Below, one piece after another: positions 11,801-24,700 of a stretch of 64,000 nt of DNA. Source of the DNA: Chimonanthus salicifolius. Its lineage: Eukaryota; Streptophyta; Magnoliopsida; Laurales; Calycanthaceae. The notes beneath the pieces were generated by a model. The model did not search any database. It was not told the origin of the DNA and was given only the letters and a program-made list of their open reading frames with translations. Made by a program: the position numbers and the translations under genes. Positions within the stretch are counted from its first letter, which is position 1. Each line of letters starts with the position of its first letter. The stretch lies in contig CM023532.1 in assembly GCA_013350335.1 (NCBI GenBank), forward strand, positions 38,131,708-38,195,707. Direction: 5' to 3'.

Positions 11801-13156
11801 TAAAATTTTGAATTTTTAAAGAAAGACTCTCAAAAGTCTTATGAACTTTTCTCAAACATCCTTTTAACCCTTTCAAAATGTATATGAAACAACTATTTTG
11901 AAACAATTTCAAAATGCATATGAGACAACTAAATTAAGACAGAGGGAGTGATAAATCTTCTAAATTACTATGGGATAGGATTTCATGAAAAGGATTGGTG
12001 TGATCCCTCGTTGTCAACACTCTTGGTTTGGGCCTAGTAAAAAAAAATTACTTTAGGGAAAGGACTGGTGCCGTCCTCGATCTTGGATGAGTCCAACAAA
12101 ACTATTTTACTAAAAACATAGGTGGCAGTCACATTATTGTGAATCCTCTTGGACGTGTCTGCCCAAAAAAGTGTCCTTTATTCTAAAGACCAGAAAAATT
12201 CCATGGCAAAGCTAGGTCAGATCCAACAGATGCTCAAGCTGCAGGCTAGGTTCATCTGGATGAACGATTGAAGGGAGTCCACAAAATGTCAGGCCATTTA
12301 TTCCTTATTGCCATGCACCAGATCAAAGGAATAAATGGTTGATGAATGGAGATTGATCAAATATGAATTCTACTATTTTTTTTTATAACATAGACTAATC
12401 CCACGGATAGTGAAACTAATTTCACCAAGTTATCTTTATGGTATGAACAGGAACAATGGATCAAACCAACAATCTGTGTGGACCATACCCAGAGAGAGAG
12501 AGAGAGAGAGATTACCATGGAGTAGAAGATGAGGCAACAGAAGACCTTAAATGTGAGAAACACCAGTCTGAGAAGTGATAAGCTCCTCTGTTTGGACCAT
12601 GTGTGTAGGATTTGCTCCCTCTTCCCCAAAGATATATCTGCAAATCTGTTTATGAATGGAAACCTTCCACTAAAACTAGCAGACCCACAAAGCATCAATG
12701 TGCCCAATCTGGTTCCCAGAAGCCATAATACCACTCTAATCAACTTTACTGCTTTAGGTAGTGACTTCTTCCTCATAAGCTCTGCAACCTGACCCCATAA
12801 CCAGAAAAACAACAAAGAGAATCAATGTTCATTCTCTTGTTCGAGAAACCAGACCAAAACCAAGAACAAACAAGCCAAAAATCAACCAATACAAAATCTG
12901 AAATCACCTCTTCAGGAATTGGATGCTGAGAACCAGAAGCATTGTAGAATGCCTCAAGGGTCTTGCTTGGTGGGTCTTCCCTCCCACTGACGTGGAGACT
13001 TTCTATTGGTACAGATGGAATCAGGGCCCCACATATTGCAGCCAGTGACTGCATCTCAGATGAAGAGAACCCATGAGTGTAGCCGCCGCCTTCCCTTCTT
13101 CCACCTCTCAATAGAGGATGCGGTTTCCTTCTCTCTCTCACCTTCTCTCCTTCCAT
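8872..13156 (-). CDS. FAO: Long-chain-alcohol oxidase (FAO), GMC oxidoreductase family
   Basis: Oxidises long-chain fatty alcohols to aldehydes, producing H2O2. It is membrane-bound and FAD-dependent. Exons: 13156..12908, 12788..12516 and 10617..8872. Both introns are phase 0 with GT-AG ends, giving 755 aa, the usual FAO length. The N-terminal part holds two hydrophobic segments (about residues 100-117 and 152-172). The FAD-binding motif [11 protein letters not shown] is at about 249-259. The GMC signature region [15 protein letters not shown] follows, and the C-terminal catalytic motif HQMGSCRMG is at about 687-695, then [20 protein letters not shown] see no disabling change. The second intron (1.9 kb) contains two MITEs. 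FAO3 is the likely orthologue because FBN4 is nearby, but paralogue assignment needs a tree. Confidence 0.94.
11118..11545. mobile_element. 428-bp palindromic-TIR MITE (element A) in FAO intron 2
   Basis: Terminal inverted repeats of about 80 bp: ggctggccatacagaca at the left, the complement of tgtctatatggctggcc at the right, both continuing into ctctacacacccgtttt. Flanked by a 9-bp target duplication with one mismatch (tgcatttta/ttcatttta), typical of Mutator-like elements. The interior is filled with near-palindromic attcgttcgaatgaa-type motifs. It is non-coding. It belongs with the elements at 44073, 59956 and 61194. Confidence 0.85.
11770..11948. mobile_element. Stowaway-like (Tc1/mariner) MITE
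   Basis: Starts ctccctctctcccattt next to a TA dinucleotide and ends gacagagggag, the Stowaway terminal consensus. It is 179 bp with no coding capacity. A second copy is at 40085. Confidence 0.82.
12491..12511. repeat. (GA)n microsatellite beside the FAO intron-2 donor
   Basis: On the minus (gene) strand this is a (CT)n run beginning four bases after the donor GTAA of FAO intron 2. Confidence 0.9.
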
Positions 13157-13225
13157 TCTTCTCTGATAACTACAAAGAATGAATGGAGGAATAATAAAAT
13201 GAATTTTGAGTCGATGGAAGAAGGG

Positions 13226-13232
13226 TTTTATA
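13226..13232 (-). promoter_or_regulatory. TATA box of the FAO gene
   Basis: Minus strand reads cttctataaaacc, a consensus TATAAAA 70 bases before the FAO start codon (13156), predicting a short leader of about 40 bases. Confidence 0.6.
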
Positions 13233-13259
13233 GAAGGGTATAAATAGCCTATACAGTGA

Positions 13260-15207
13260 AGAGAATAATTCTCTCTTTTGGGCTTTCAGTCAAAACCTTT
13301 TTGGATTTATCAACTATTATCATGCCAAACAACTGCAAAAGAGGGAAGAAAAATTGGATTAAGAAGAACCAGTAAACCTTGGGAAACTCCATATTTCTTT
13401 TTTTGGGGTCATTGTCTGATAAGATATTATCCAATTGGATGTGATGAAGATTTTCTCGCCGACCGGAAAATTGCAAGTCTATGATTGGCAGATGGCAGAT
13501 GGCAGATGGCAGTTGGCATCCTTTAAAAAATAGATGGGTAACATCAGCTTGTTAAAAGTTTGGAATGAGCGAAGGTATGGTCAGACAAAACTCTAAGCTA
13601 AAATTTTTGCTTAACAGTGTTATTTATTCGATAATTATAAAAATTATATAGATAAATAAATTATTGAGATGACTATCGTATTGGTAAAAATAAGATCCAT
13701 TAAATTATATTAAGAATAATTTTTAAAAATAAAAATTATTAAATAAATATTTTAACTTCTTTTTATGAAGCCCAAAGCCTCTTCGGACACCCGATTAAAT
13801 AAAACTAAGAAGATTGACCTTTATATATTGAGAATGGGACTAGAATCCAAGATCTTTCATAATTTATTGAAATTCTTAACTGTTAAGTAATCCTCACAGA
13901 TTATTTTAATATATTATGTTTAATTCAAAGATTGGGAATACATTAAATAAAAATTATAAAAATATTGAATGTAAGTTTTAAAAAGAAAAAATAATTCTAA
14001 CAAATCAGATCTAAAATAAAGTGAACCCCACGTGGGGTCTTTGTAGGCGCCCAAAAGGGCTTAAAAGTTTCTTAGATTTTTAGAATCATGTGAAAAGGAA
14101 AAGGTAAACTTTTAGATTTAAGTCAAGTCAGTTTTTATCTTTGTTTTTATTCGTTGATGAGGCTATTTTTAATTGAATAACTCTTGAAAATCAATCCACT
14201 AAAACTCACCACTTCAACTCTAGAATAGAGAAAAATGCAAATTCATATGAAAATATACTGTTAATTAATTTTAGTGTAAGAGATAATTATCATTTCATAA
14301 ATATCTTTCAATTATTTAAATAAAAAAGATCAACGTATCCTTTTATAAGAATAGTAAATGTCCCATAAAATCTCCAATTTTCTAACTCTTGAGTATCAAT
14401 TGATTGTATCTTACCACTTCAATATTAGGCAAAAGGGAGCACAATTTTACTCTATTTATTGCACATCCCTTTTCTAAATCGAATTTGAGTTTTGACCTAA
14501 TTTATAATTTTTTAATTAATTTTTTCTATTAATTTTGAGTCAAGGACATTTTATTGTTTTACTTGATTGACAGTAGAATTGGCCAACAATTCTTCCAAAG
14601 GAGGTATTTTGTATAACCAGATATGGGTTTTAATATATATTAAGTCCATCTCAGATAAACTAAATAAAAACATTTAATTACAAAATATATAATGTTTATA
14701 TCATTCCTCTCATTTAACCCATCTATAGATGATGATGAGTTCGATAATTTTATAGAAAAATTAAAATTTAATATATACTTTTACATTTAAAATTAATTAA
14801 TTGATTTTTTTTAAAATAAACTCCACCCATCAAAAATAATTTTCCAATAATTTATATACTAAAATTTTCATATCTAGGAGACAGAGTCCTAATGATAGTG
14901 AGTGACATCATTCCAATAGACCTGCACGCAAAGGAATCATACCATTTAACCTAAATGGCTTTTCCCAACCAATCTCTTTGCTCCTCTTAAATCATCCATT
15001 TGGTGTGATGTCATGTGCCTCCTTCAAATTCGATGCCCACCCTTTTTAAATCTTCTACACACAAATATGTTGACATATATAAATTTAGTTATATTTTTTT
15101 AATTTTAATAAATATCAATTGATATTATAAATGAAAATTTGGAGTTATTCAACTAAAAAAGAAAAAATAAATAATTTATAGTTTTGATAAATTCAACGGT
15201 GACAATG
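13260..15207. other. Gene-free AT-rich region
   Basis: Contains a short tandem of ggcagat units near 13488-13512 and long AT-rich stretches. No coding frame or recognisable complete element. It probably consists of old transposon remnants. Confidence 0.5.
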
Positions 15208-15309
15208 CATCAGATAAATATCATAAAAAGTTATAACTGACCTGAGGTTTTTATGTTTAAAAGCAAAAAATACAAAAAATTATAATTTTTCTCAATATAT
15301 TTAAATCAG

Positions 15310-15470
15310 GGGTCCAAATATCGACCGATATGTCCATATCTCGGCCATATCATATCGGATGATATCTCAGCCGATATCGGTCATTCTTGTAAAAAAAAAA
15401 CAGGAGAGAGAAAAATATCGGCCGATAACGATATATCGGTCGATACCGAATTTTAAACTACTGATTTAAA
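15310..15470. repeat. CCGATATCGG-type palindromic repeat block
   Basis: About eight imperfect occurrences of palindromes such as ccgatatcgg, tatcggccgata and cgatatatcg surround an A-rich stretch. Most of the block is deleted from the right duplicate, where only atatcgaccgctatgccgat remains. Confidence 0.7.
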
Positions 15471-15599
15471 CTATTGATATTTTAATTTTTTGAAGTTTTT
15501 ATACCATAGTCCTATATCACTTTATTATTGATATACCATACTTTTTTATGCCATGAAAAAATCAAAAAATATCACTCAATATTTATATTTAAGTAACCC

Positions 15600-15752
15600 C
15601 ACACAGGGTAGTTAGCCGATAACATTCTACCTCAGGAAACGGGATAGTATGAGTTCAAGTCCCCATAGTGTAACCTGATGGCTATCATATGGAGATGTGG
15701 AACATCAACCGCATGAAAGGTTTAATAGCGTTGTGGTCGAAGTTCCCCCTCC

Positions 15753-15756
<4 letters not shown>
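15600..15756 (+). mobile_element. Possible tRNA-derived SINE (family 4)
   Basis: gggtagttagccgataac resembles a pol III A box and gagttcaagtcccc a B box, about 40 bases apart. The element ends in a (TA)n tail. A copy lies in the right duplicate (17385-17508), but that copy arose by segmental duplication and so does not confirm a family. Confidence 0.4.

Positions 15757-15788
<32 letters not shown>
15757..15788. repeat. (TA)16 microsatellite
   Basis: Pure TA run at the 3' end of the candidate SINE. Confidence 0.95.
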
Positions 15789-15793
<5 letters not shown>

Positions 15794-15936
15794 GAATTGA
15801 TGGCACCAAAACTTCCACGTTCCTATTCGAGCAAACTCACACCATTTAGGTATCCTTTTCTTTATCTGCCACAAATTCATAGTGGATGATGGATGGTCTA
15901 AGTCGTTCATTCAATTGGCCTCATGACATGCATCAG

Positions 15937-17168
15937 CAGGTCCGCCATAACTATAAAGCAAGTTAGGCCTAGAAAAAAGGGCCTCACTCCTATTTTGATT
16001 ACATGGTGGAATGAATGGGATTGACAAATAGAGCATGTGGAAAAGGGGACAAGACTAAGCATGTTCACGTCCCACCTAACTATAAGGCAAGTTAAGCCTA
16101 AGCCTTACGCCCCCATTTGAAAAAGGTCCCGCTCCTATCTTGATTGTATGGTGGAGTGGATGGGATTGAGAGACAAAGCATGTGGAAAGGGGACATGTCT
16201 AAGCCTATTTGGCTTAGATGAATAATGGTAAAACCATTTACAATGGGAGGAAATGCAAGTATTCAATTTCTTAAGGATTTGTTAAGAGTTTTTTTCTTTC
16301 TTTTTTGAATGACAAGATATTTGATAATAATACTCTACAATTTAAATGAGACTAGTTTTAGTAGAGGTATTCATCAAGAGTTAGAACATAGTTTTAGAAA
16401 TTACTCAATCATACAACTGAGGATCTCCAAATTTGATCATAGACCTAAAGGATCTTTCATCTAATAAGTGGATCAAATATTTCGAAAATTACATATGTTG
16501 GCAAAGAGATATAAGGGCTACAAAGCTAGAAAAATTTAGTAATTTTATGTACTCAAGAGTCAAGAGGGGCCTTTTCTGTTTATAAAATAAGCAATTGATT
16601 AAAGTACTTAGATGAGGAGAATGTATTTACAGGGATTCTCCTAGCCATTTCTGGTATTGTTTGCATTTTTTGTGGGTGTTGATTTGTGAATTTGTAGGGC
16701 TTGGATTTTGGATTATTGTGCTTCTTTTGGTTTAAGTTTGTGCCTATAAAATTTTATTTAACAATATATTTCCTCTCTGCAAATCATGCTGTTACTTTTA
16801 ATTTAGAGATCTTTGGTGAATTGATAGAATAATAGAGGACATTGTAACCATTCATCAATTCTCTTATTTTCACAGTGTCATGTTCTATTGTTCTTTAACC
16901 TTTCAATTTAATTCATTTTAATTTTTCATTAATTTAAAGACTAAATGAATTAACCATATTTGCAATTATATTTTAGCAAAACATGAATACAAAAATTTAA
17001 TTAGTAATTTTACAACTCAAAAAGCAAGAAAAATAGATTTTAGATAATTTTATTATTATATATAATTAAAATTTTAATTAATTATTACTTATAATAATAT
17101 ATTAAATACCAAGAAGGCCCTATTTAGATTTTTCGGCTTAGGCCTCAACATGTGTCGAGCCGGCCCTG
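15937..17168. mobile_element. Non-autonomous hAT-like element, 1232 bp
   Basis: Flanked by a perfect 8-bp target duplication tgcatcag (15929-15936 and 17169-17176), the hAT hallmark. The ends are imperfect inverted repeats: left caggtccgcc, right the complement of cagggccggc. Both continue into aggcctag-type sequence and gggcc. It has an internal direct repeat of about 120 bp (15945-16055 and 16080-16205) and no transposase frame. It sits at the junction of the two duplicate copies on either side. Confidence 0.78.
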
Positions 17169-17169
17169 T

Positions 17170-17630
17170 GCATCAGATAAATATCATAAAAAGTTATAAC
17201 TAACCTGAGGTTTTTATGTTTAAAGAAAAAATACAAAAAATTATAATTTTTCTCAATATATTTAATTCAGGGGTTCAAATATCGACCGCTATGCCGATAT
17301 CGCTTTATTATTGATATACCATACTTTTTTATGCCATGAAAAAATCAAAAAATATAACTCAATATTTATATTTAAGTAACCCCACACAGGGTAGTTAGCC
17401 GATAACATTCTACCTCAGGAAATGGGGTATTATGAGTTTGAGTAGCTATGGTGTAACCTGATGGCTATCATATAGAGATGTGGGACGTCATCCGAATGAA
17501 AGGTTTAAACTTCCACGTTGCTATTCGAGCAAACACACACTATTTAGGTGTCCTTTTCAATATCTGCCACAAATTCATAGTGGATGATGGATGGTCCAAG
17601 TGGTTCATTCAATTGGCCTCATGACATGCA
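17170..17630. repeat. Tandem duplication, right copy (461 bp)
   Basis: Partner of 15208-15932, with internal deletions: the palindrome block and the (TA)n region are missing. Confidence 0.85.
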
Positions 17631-18955
17631 AATTTGACCATGACCATTACTGACTTTTAATATTGATTTTAGTATGAATTCTCCAATGTATTATAAATCT
17701 ACTCTCAAGACTTTTATAGCCTAATTTAGTGATTGGTTTGCATTGGCAATACCTTGTAAACCATAACAAGGAACATTTAAGATTTTTTTATTTTCAATAT
17801 GTTTTGAGTTTTTCAAATTTGAAAGGATTATTAAAATTAAGGGATAATATTAATCCAATCAAATTATAGAGGAATCTCAACAGGCAATCAATTGATTCCA
17901 TCCCTAATATTGTGAGAGGGTCTCTTTGCATTTGGAGGGGAAATATGGAATCACTTATTATAGAGAATGGATGCACCTATTTGAAAATACGGAATCACTC
18001 AAGAAAATCTCACTTAATCACATAATTAGATTAAATTTTGAAGTGAATTTGAATTGTGAATTTTCAATTGATACTTTAAATGGCATTATGGGCTAAGTAA
18101 GTAGGGGAATTTGACGAAAAAAAAAGATTTTTTTCAGTAAGGTGTCTAAATTTTATAGAGTACCCTATTAATTCTCGGAGCATTACAAGCTTTCCTATTT
18201 ACACATATTAGATAACTCTATAGAGAGTAGCCTTCTGTGGTGAAGTAGAAATCAAACTCACAACTCTATACTTTCGCTAAATATTGCCCACCTAACACTG
18301 CCATTTGATGATTATTAGATAGATAATGATGTACTTAATTATTTTGTACTGGAATTTACAGAGGAACCCTTCTCAAGAAGTAGTTTGGTTTATGTTGTCC
18401 ACCAAACCCCTACCATTCTAATCACTCACTCTTGGCTCATTATCTACTAATACTTCTGTACTGTATATGATTATGAACCATTTAATTTGTTAATAATACA
18501 TGAGTTTGGTCTTAATCATTTTCAGAATCTTGGACACACACGGAAATACTTCAAATGTCACTGCCATCATATATAAAAAAGAAAAGAACAGATGTGAACA
18601 AGAAAAAAAAAATAAAGTATCTTTACCTAAACTTGTTCATCTGTGCAGGGAAAAGCCAACACTTTCTAACACAGCAACATGCATGTCATTATCAAAGATG
18701 TGACCTTACCTAGTCCGCAGATTTTTTTAATTTGAATACAAAGGAAAATTGTATCACTTCAATGGCATGAGGGTCTCAATCGATTAAAAATATTGTTGAA
18801 ATTAACTAAAAGATCAAGTCCAAACAATTAAAAAACAACATCATTTCACACTTTGCATAAATGTCATAATATATATTTACCGACATTTTTAACCATGTTT
18901 TTAAGAGCTAGAATTTTGAGTGACCCAAATGTTTAAACTATTTAGAAAATCTAAT
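17631..18955. other. Gene-free AT-rich region
   Basis: No coding frame with protein-like composition, and no RNA gene or complete element that I can recognise. Confidence 0.5.
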
Positions 18956-18959
18956 TTAC

Positions 18960-19400
18960 AAAATGGCCGTAAGAGCTTCTTTGGTAACACTAAAATTGTA
19001 ATACACTGTCCCTACAAAGTCCTATATTGCTAGTTGCATTGAAAATTCTCTCGTATATAAGTTGTAGCCTTCCTCCTATTAGTATAAAGCCTTTTGGAAG
19101 CAAATTGGATTGGCTTGCCAAAGTAAAGTTGTGCGGGTCCGTGTGAGGTCCAAAGCGAACAATATTGTGCTAGCGGGACGAGTCGTTACAAATGGTATCA
19201 GAACATGGTTCAACTCTCTGCGTGAGGGTATGGGCTTGGTTGTTGTGTGTGTAGAGCTAGAGACGGTGGTAGCCTTCCTCCTACTAGTATAAGGCCTTTT
19301 GGGAATAAGAGTGGATTGGCTTATCAAAGCAAAGCCGTGCGGGTCCGTGTGAGGCCCAAAGTGAACAATATTGTGCTAGCGGGACAGGTCGTTACAAAAA
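18960..19400 (+). mobile_element. LTR-retrotransposon relic with a duplicated LTR end
   Basis: The first part has an LTR-like TATA region (cgtatataagttgtagcc), a transcribed end and, at 19193-19204, tggtatcagaac. That closely matches the plant retrotransposon primer-binding site complementary to initiator tRNA-Met (tggtatcagagc). The last ~130 bp of the LTR (19066-19190) is repeated at 19268-19397 without the primer site. No gag or pol coding sequence is present. Confidence 0.65.
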
Positions 19401-20169
19401 TATTTTTCTTTATTATGTAAAACAATCTCTAGATGAATAATATAAAATATAATGAACTTACCAATCACTAATGACCTAATTTCGAAAATTAAAAAATGGA
19501 ATTTTTATAGATGTGGGCATCTTAACTCGCAAATAATTAGGCAATTAATGATAAAAATGGACATTTATCCACTCATTCTACAGCAGTAGCAAAACTCACG
19601 TCTCTATAGCAGTGAACTCGCCTGTGAGATTTTTACGTTGGATATACCACGATTTTTTACACGTAAATTTAAAAAAATAATAATAAAAAATTCAAATACC
19701 ACAATTAGTAGCTCTGGTTTTCCTTCAGAATTTTATGTTAGACTTTCTCGAAGAATTCAGTCACTTTAATAATTTGTAGTTAGAAAATTTACATTAATTC
19801 ATTAATAAAGAAAACAACATGCAACGTCCTCTTTATTGCAAGAGTGATTAGAAAGAGGGAGGAAGGAGCCCTCCTTAGCTTTCTCATCTGACACTTGGCA
19901 CTTGGAAACAGAAACACTTAAGAACTCCCCACTTCTCTTCTAGAGGCCTGTCTTGTGGACCTGTCCGACCCACATGGCCCAACTGTCCACTTGGGCAATC
20001 TCCTTGGCCCATCCTCCAAATGATCCAAGTCTATTTTCTGCCATTGCAGCTGAGCTCTTACCAGCTATTCTGTAGATCCTCGTCAAAAATAGCATATATT
20101 GGGATTAGTCTTCCATCAGTCTATCATCTTTTTTCTTCAATCTATTTGTCCCAGTATGGCCTAAATAAA
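19401..20169. other. Gene-free region
   Basis: No coding or RNA features found. The segment at 19860-20060 is richer in GC but has no open frame of interest. Confidence 0.45.
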
Positions 20170-20590
20170 GAGGTTGAACAAAGATTTTTGGGCTTTTAAA
20201 CTCGTTTATGTTTTCAAGTCCAAGCACAATCAAATCTGAGTGCGACCGGACTCGACGGACTTTAAGTAAAAGTCCAAGCCCGTTGCCAATCTAAATAAAC
20301 GAGTTTAAACAGATTTTCGTTCAACAAGCTGGGCTCGAACTTTTAAACCCAAACATAGTTAAGTACAAGCACGATGGGCCTCGACAGGATTTAATTAAAA
20401 GCCCAAGCCTAGCCTTGACATAAATAAACGGGTTTGGACAAATATTTTTGTCCGACATACCAAGTTTAGGCTTTTATTTAAAGTCCATTTATTTTTTAAA
20501 CATGAGCTCAGTTAAACTTGTGTCTGAGATGCAAGGCTCGAGCTTTATTGAAGCACGTTTATTTAGATCAAGCTCGAACAAATAGACATC
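20170..20590. repeat. Degenerate dispersed repeat (ctcgaac/aagtccaagcc type)
   Basis: Imperfect internal repeats such as aaataaacgagttt/aaataaacgggttt and aaaagtccaagccc/aaaagcccaagcct recur about every 120 bp. It is non-coding and its class is unknown. Confidence 0.55.
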
Positions 20591-20755
20591 CTAATGCTAT
20601 TTCCTTAGTTTTTTTCAAAAAAAAAAAAAAAAAGCTACCCATTATAAAATAGGAGAAAAATCACCATTGATAGGAATTGAACCCAAGTCACCACATGATA
20701 AATAAATATTTTTACCACCATACTATAATGACTTCTATTATTGATTAGACTATAA

Positions 20756-20760
<5 letters not shown>

Positions 20761-20836
<76 letters not shown>
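20761..20836. repeat. (TA)38 microsatellite
   Basis: Uninterrupted TA dinucleotides. Confidence 0.97.
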
Positions 20837-20839
<3 letters not shown>

Positions 20840-21789
20840 AAAGAAACAAATCATGCACTAGTGCATAGACTTATGCTACCACAGATTCATGCTCTAGCCA
20901 ATGGATATATACACTAACACACCAACTTATGCACTAGTTTATGCAATCGAATGCAATACTTATGAGCTTACATAGCACATGAAAGACATTTTTGTCTAAA
21001 AAGTTTGACTAGGCGTAAAAGACACTCTAACCCAAATAAATTTTTTTGGGGCACTACCATCCAAAGTAGCAATTTTCGAAGTATTTTTGGCAAAAAAAAC
21101 CCTAAATGAAATGCTATTTGAAGGGGATGCCAAAACACTGTCTTCTGCCTTCTTGGTTTTATTCTTAAAAGAAAAAAAAAATCTATTCCTTATACACACC
21201 TACCAATATAATTTCTGATCAATGAAATTTTTGTTACCTCCCCAAAAAAGGACAAAGATGGGGATCACTGTGTACAAATGGAAAAAAAAAAAAACAATCT
21301 TAGCCATTTGATTTAGACTTCTTTAAAATCAACGGTGATAGGAGCATTAATTTCATTGTATTTAGATCAAATGAATAATTACTTTTTTATCTCATTTTTC
21401 TAGCCTAAAATATCCTTTAATTATCTTTTAAATATAAAAAATATAATAGGACCTGATGGCCCATTCGATGTCAGATAGGACCATCCATGAAAAGAATTTG
21501 CTAAATCAAAATATGAAATATGAAAGGATGCTTGGATAAATGGCTAGATGATGATGACAATGACCTGAAATATTAAGCTTGAATTTGTACACAAGATCCC
21601 AACTTGTCTTAAAAGCCTTGATCACTAAAGGCATCTTGCTATTGTTTTAGCAGTAAGAAACAGAACACTGAACGGAATTGCAGCTGAGAGCTCCTTCTAA
21701 AATCTAAACTCGACATTTAAAGTAAAAATTGTATGAGGAACACAGTATACAACCTCTGATCAAGCACAGCAACAAATCATTAAGAAAAT
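20837..21789. other. 3' flank of the At4g14310-like gene
   Basis: No gene on either strand. The proximal 200-300 bases probably include the 3' UTR of the minus-strand gene ending at 21790. Confidence 0.4.
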
Positions 21790-24700
21790 CTACCTCATGT
21801 ATTTCCAAAGTGCAGGGCGATCTCTTGATATGAGAAGAATCCGAGAGCCCAAGTAATCAAAGGAAGGACGATACAAGTCATCCGGGCCAATGACTTCTCT
21901 TGCATCTCTAGGATTTCCATGACCAACAGAGAATGGTACAGCTTCATCCTTGGATGCATCAAATACAAACAATCCAAGTCCAGAAATGGCCATAACGAGT
22001 TCTGAATCTCCCCATACTTGAGTAATGGCATAGTGGTTGAAATGAGCATTCGACTCTGGCAGAGCATAACTGCTGATTAGTTTTCCCTTGCGCAACGAGA
22101 AGTGTTGCAGTAGCGAATGAGAGTTTTCTCTTGCAGACAGCCTTGTATCAGTGCAACTAAGAAATATGGAATCCCTATACGAGAAAATGGCTTGGCTGTT
22201 AAATCCATGTTTGGTGATCTTAAGGCCTACGCCGGATGGGAGACGGAAGTCAAGAACATTAATAGTTTCATCTGTGCAGAAGACACCATCATTCCCTTCG
22301 GCTTCAGATGAACTAACTCTGCATAAGGGAGAAAAAACACTTAGGAACAAAGAAAGAAAAGAAAAAATGATCATTCTACCATGACATAATTTTCTGTCAA
22401 TTGTTGTAATTCACTGAAAATCGGTCCTTTCTACTGACTGATCTATGTCTTCCTAACATGCATTTTTCATGTTCCATATTGCTTTGAATAGCCATAAACT
22501 AATCCCAAAACCAAAAAGTAAAAAAGAAAACAAATAGAAAAGCTAATCTGATCAACTTCAGAAGCAAATTTGTTAAGAAAGACCCAAATACTCATCCAAT
22601 CATATGGCCTTTCTATCAAAAGAAGTCCACACAAAACAAATGATACTGGTGTACGGATACTTCATTTTAATTTTGATCTATACTACATTATGGTTAGTCT
22701 TAAAAACAGGCATAAGATTCTGTATTTATCCAAAAAGAATACTAAGGCCATTATACATTGACTAAAAGAAGCTAAAGAATGTAATTTCTTATTTCGTCAA
22801 TATTTCTTAAACTTTTTGGATTTATAGTTATAAAATAATAATAATCTGAACATGTCAAATAAAAAACTCAAATGAGCATGCCATTACTGATGAAGAGTAA
22901 CTTTGAGTTCAAAAGGGTTTCTCTAACACCACTCGCATTCCCCTGCAAATTTGATGCATTTCTTTGTTACAGTGTTCTTAACTTTAGATTGTCAGTTCCA
23001 TTTAGTTCAACGGTTCAACCTGATTGGTTAAAAGATACATTCCAGTACTCAATCCAAAATGAATTACTTGTATAATTTCTTTTCAGCCACGATCCTTTTT
23101 GGGGAATTCCCTAGCCACCATTTTGAGAATACTAGGGCAATAGAAAGATCCATTATTCATGTGAGAGACATTATAAAGAACCCAAAATATTTCTCATTTT
23201 TCATAATGTCAAACCCTTAATATGAGCATAAGAAAACCCAACTTCTAATTGGCTTTACAACAAGAAGATCTTCATTAGTTATCAACACACTTTTATATGA
23301 TCACTTTTTTTCCTTTGCTCATCAAACCACACACTGCTTTTTTCATCTTCTATACATTTTGGCTATCTATAGTTCACACAAAAACTCTCACTATCATCAT
23401 TATCATTGCCATTACCCATCTATCTGTCAACACTAAATAAATAAAAGACAAAAGAGAAGGTTTTACTTGACTGAGAAAACATACTGACCCTTAAATCATA
23501 ATCATCAACTTCAATTGGAACTCCCTTAAAAAAAATTAACTCCAGTTTAAAACCCAAAGGCAACGACGAGTACCTTCTCGTGCCTGATTTTCTTATTTCC
23601 CTCCAACAATTTTATTGAGATGAAACCACATTATAACTGATTAAAAGGCAACAGTTAAGGGCCATGGTCATAGGGGTTTTCTCAAGAAATTCTCCCATGT
23701 TGTCCTATTATCTCATAGTTTCATGAAGAGCCTTTAAACAATGGTTTGAAAGACAGGAAGTAAACAAGAAAAAACTGGTTCACTCCAGAAGCAATTGAAC
23801 AAAGCGAAGCAGTTGTAAGATTCCCAGTCTCACATATATGTTAGTTGTACAGTTCTAACTTGCCAAATTCAACTCAATAGGATGTTGATTAAATAGGCTT
23901 GGCTGTCTAGTGAAGCTCAGGTTAATAAGGCTCAGAGCCAGGTCAAAAAGGTCAACTCAATCAATGTCCAAGTCGAGTCCCAGATTCAAGTTTTTGGACT
24001 GTTTAGTAGAATAAAGCATGAATAAAAACATATATTACATTCCTGTCTAGTTATGTGCAATTCTTGAGATACGAGATATAAATACTTCACAATTTGAGTG
24101 TGTGCATATAATAACTAGAACAACAACAATAACAATGAATTATAAATATCAAAATGCAATGATATGAAAGAAGTTCAAATGAAGAATAAATAAATAAAAA
24201 TGACTAGTTAATAAAGCAGAGAAAAAAAATCACCTTCGACGAACACCACCACCTAACTCGGCTTCAGTGTTATTCACATGAAGTGCAGAGACCTTCTTAC
24301 CAAATGAAGAAACTGACAGCAATGACTGTGGGTTAAGTGAGTTCACATCCCATAGAGTAATAGCTTCAGATTCAGCTATAACCACCTTCCCCCTGTTTCT
24401 CCACTGCAATGGACTGGAGTAATCCATCCCTAAGACAGGCCTCTGCACCTCCCATTGCATAACCAGATCTCCATCACGGATGTCATATATGCTCACGACC
24501 TTTTGACAGCTAGCAGTTGACACAAGAAGTGGCCCACTAGGTTTATACCACCATTGTTGGTTTGCAGGGACTAGGTCTATGGATAAGGTATTCCTTCTGT
24601 GCAAAGCCCTGTTCCGTGGTGGATCAAGTGCTGTTCTTGATGAAGTAGCTGCATCCTCAACATGAAAAGCTAGAATATCTTTTGTATAGAAATTCCATGA

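Larger units (their letters stand above)
15208..15932. repeat. Tandem duplication, left copy (725 bp)
   Basis: Begins gcatcagataaatatcataa and ends cctcatgacatgca. Both ends, and most of the interior, match 17170-17630. The left copy holds extra sequence: a 15310-15470 block of ccgatatcggcc-type palindromes, and the (TA)n tract. The right copy has deletions there. Confidence 0.85.
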
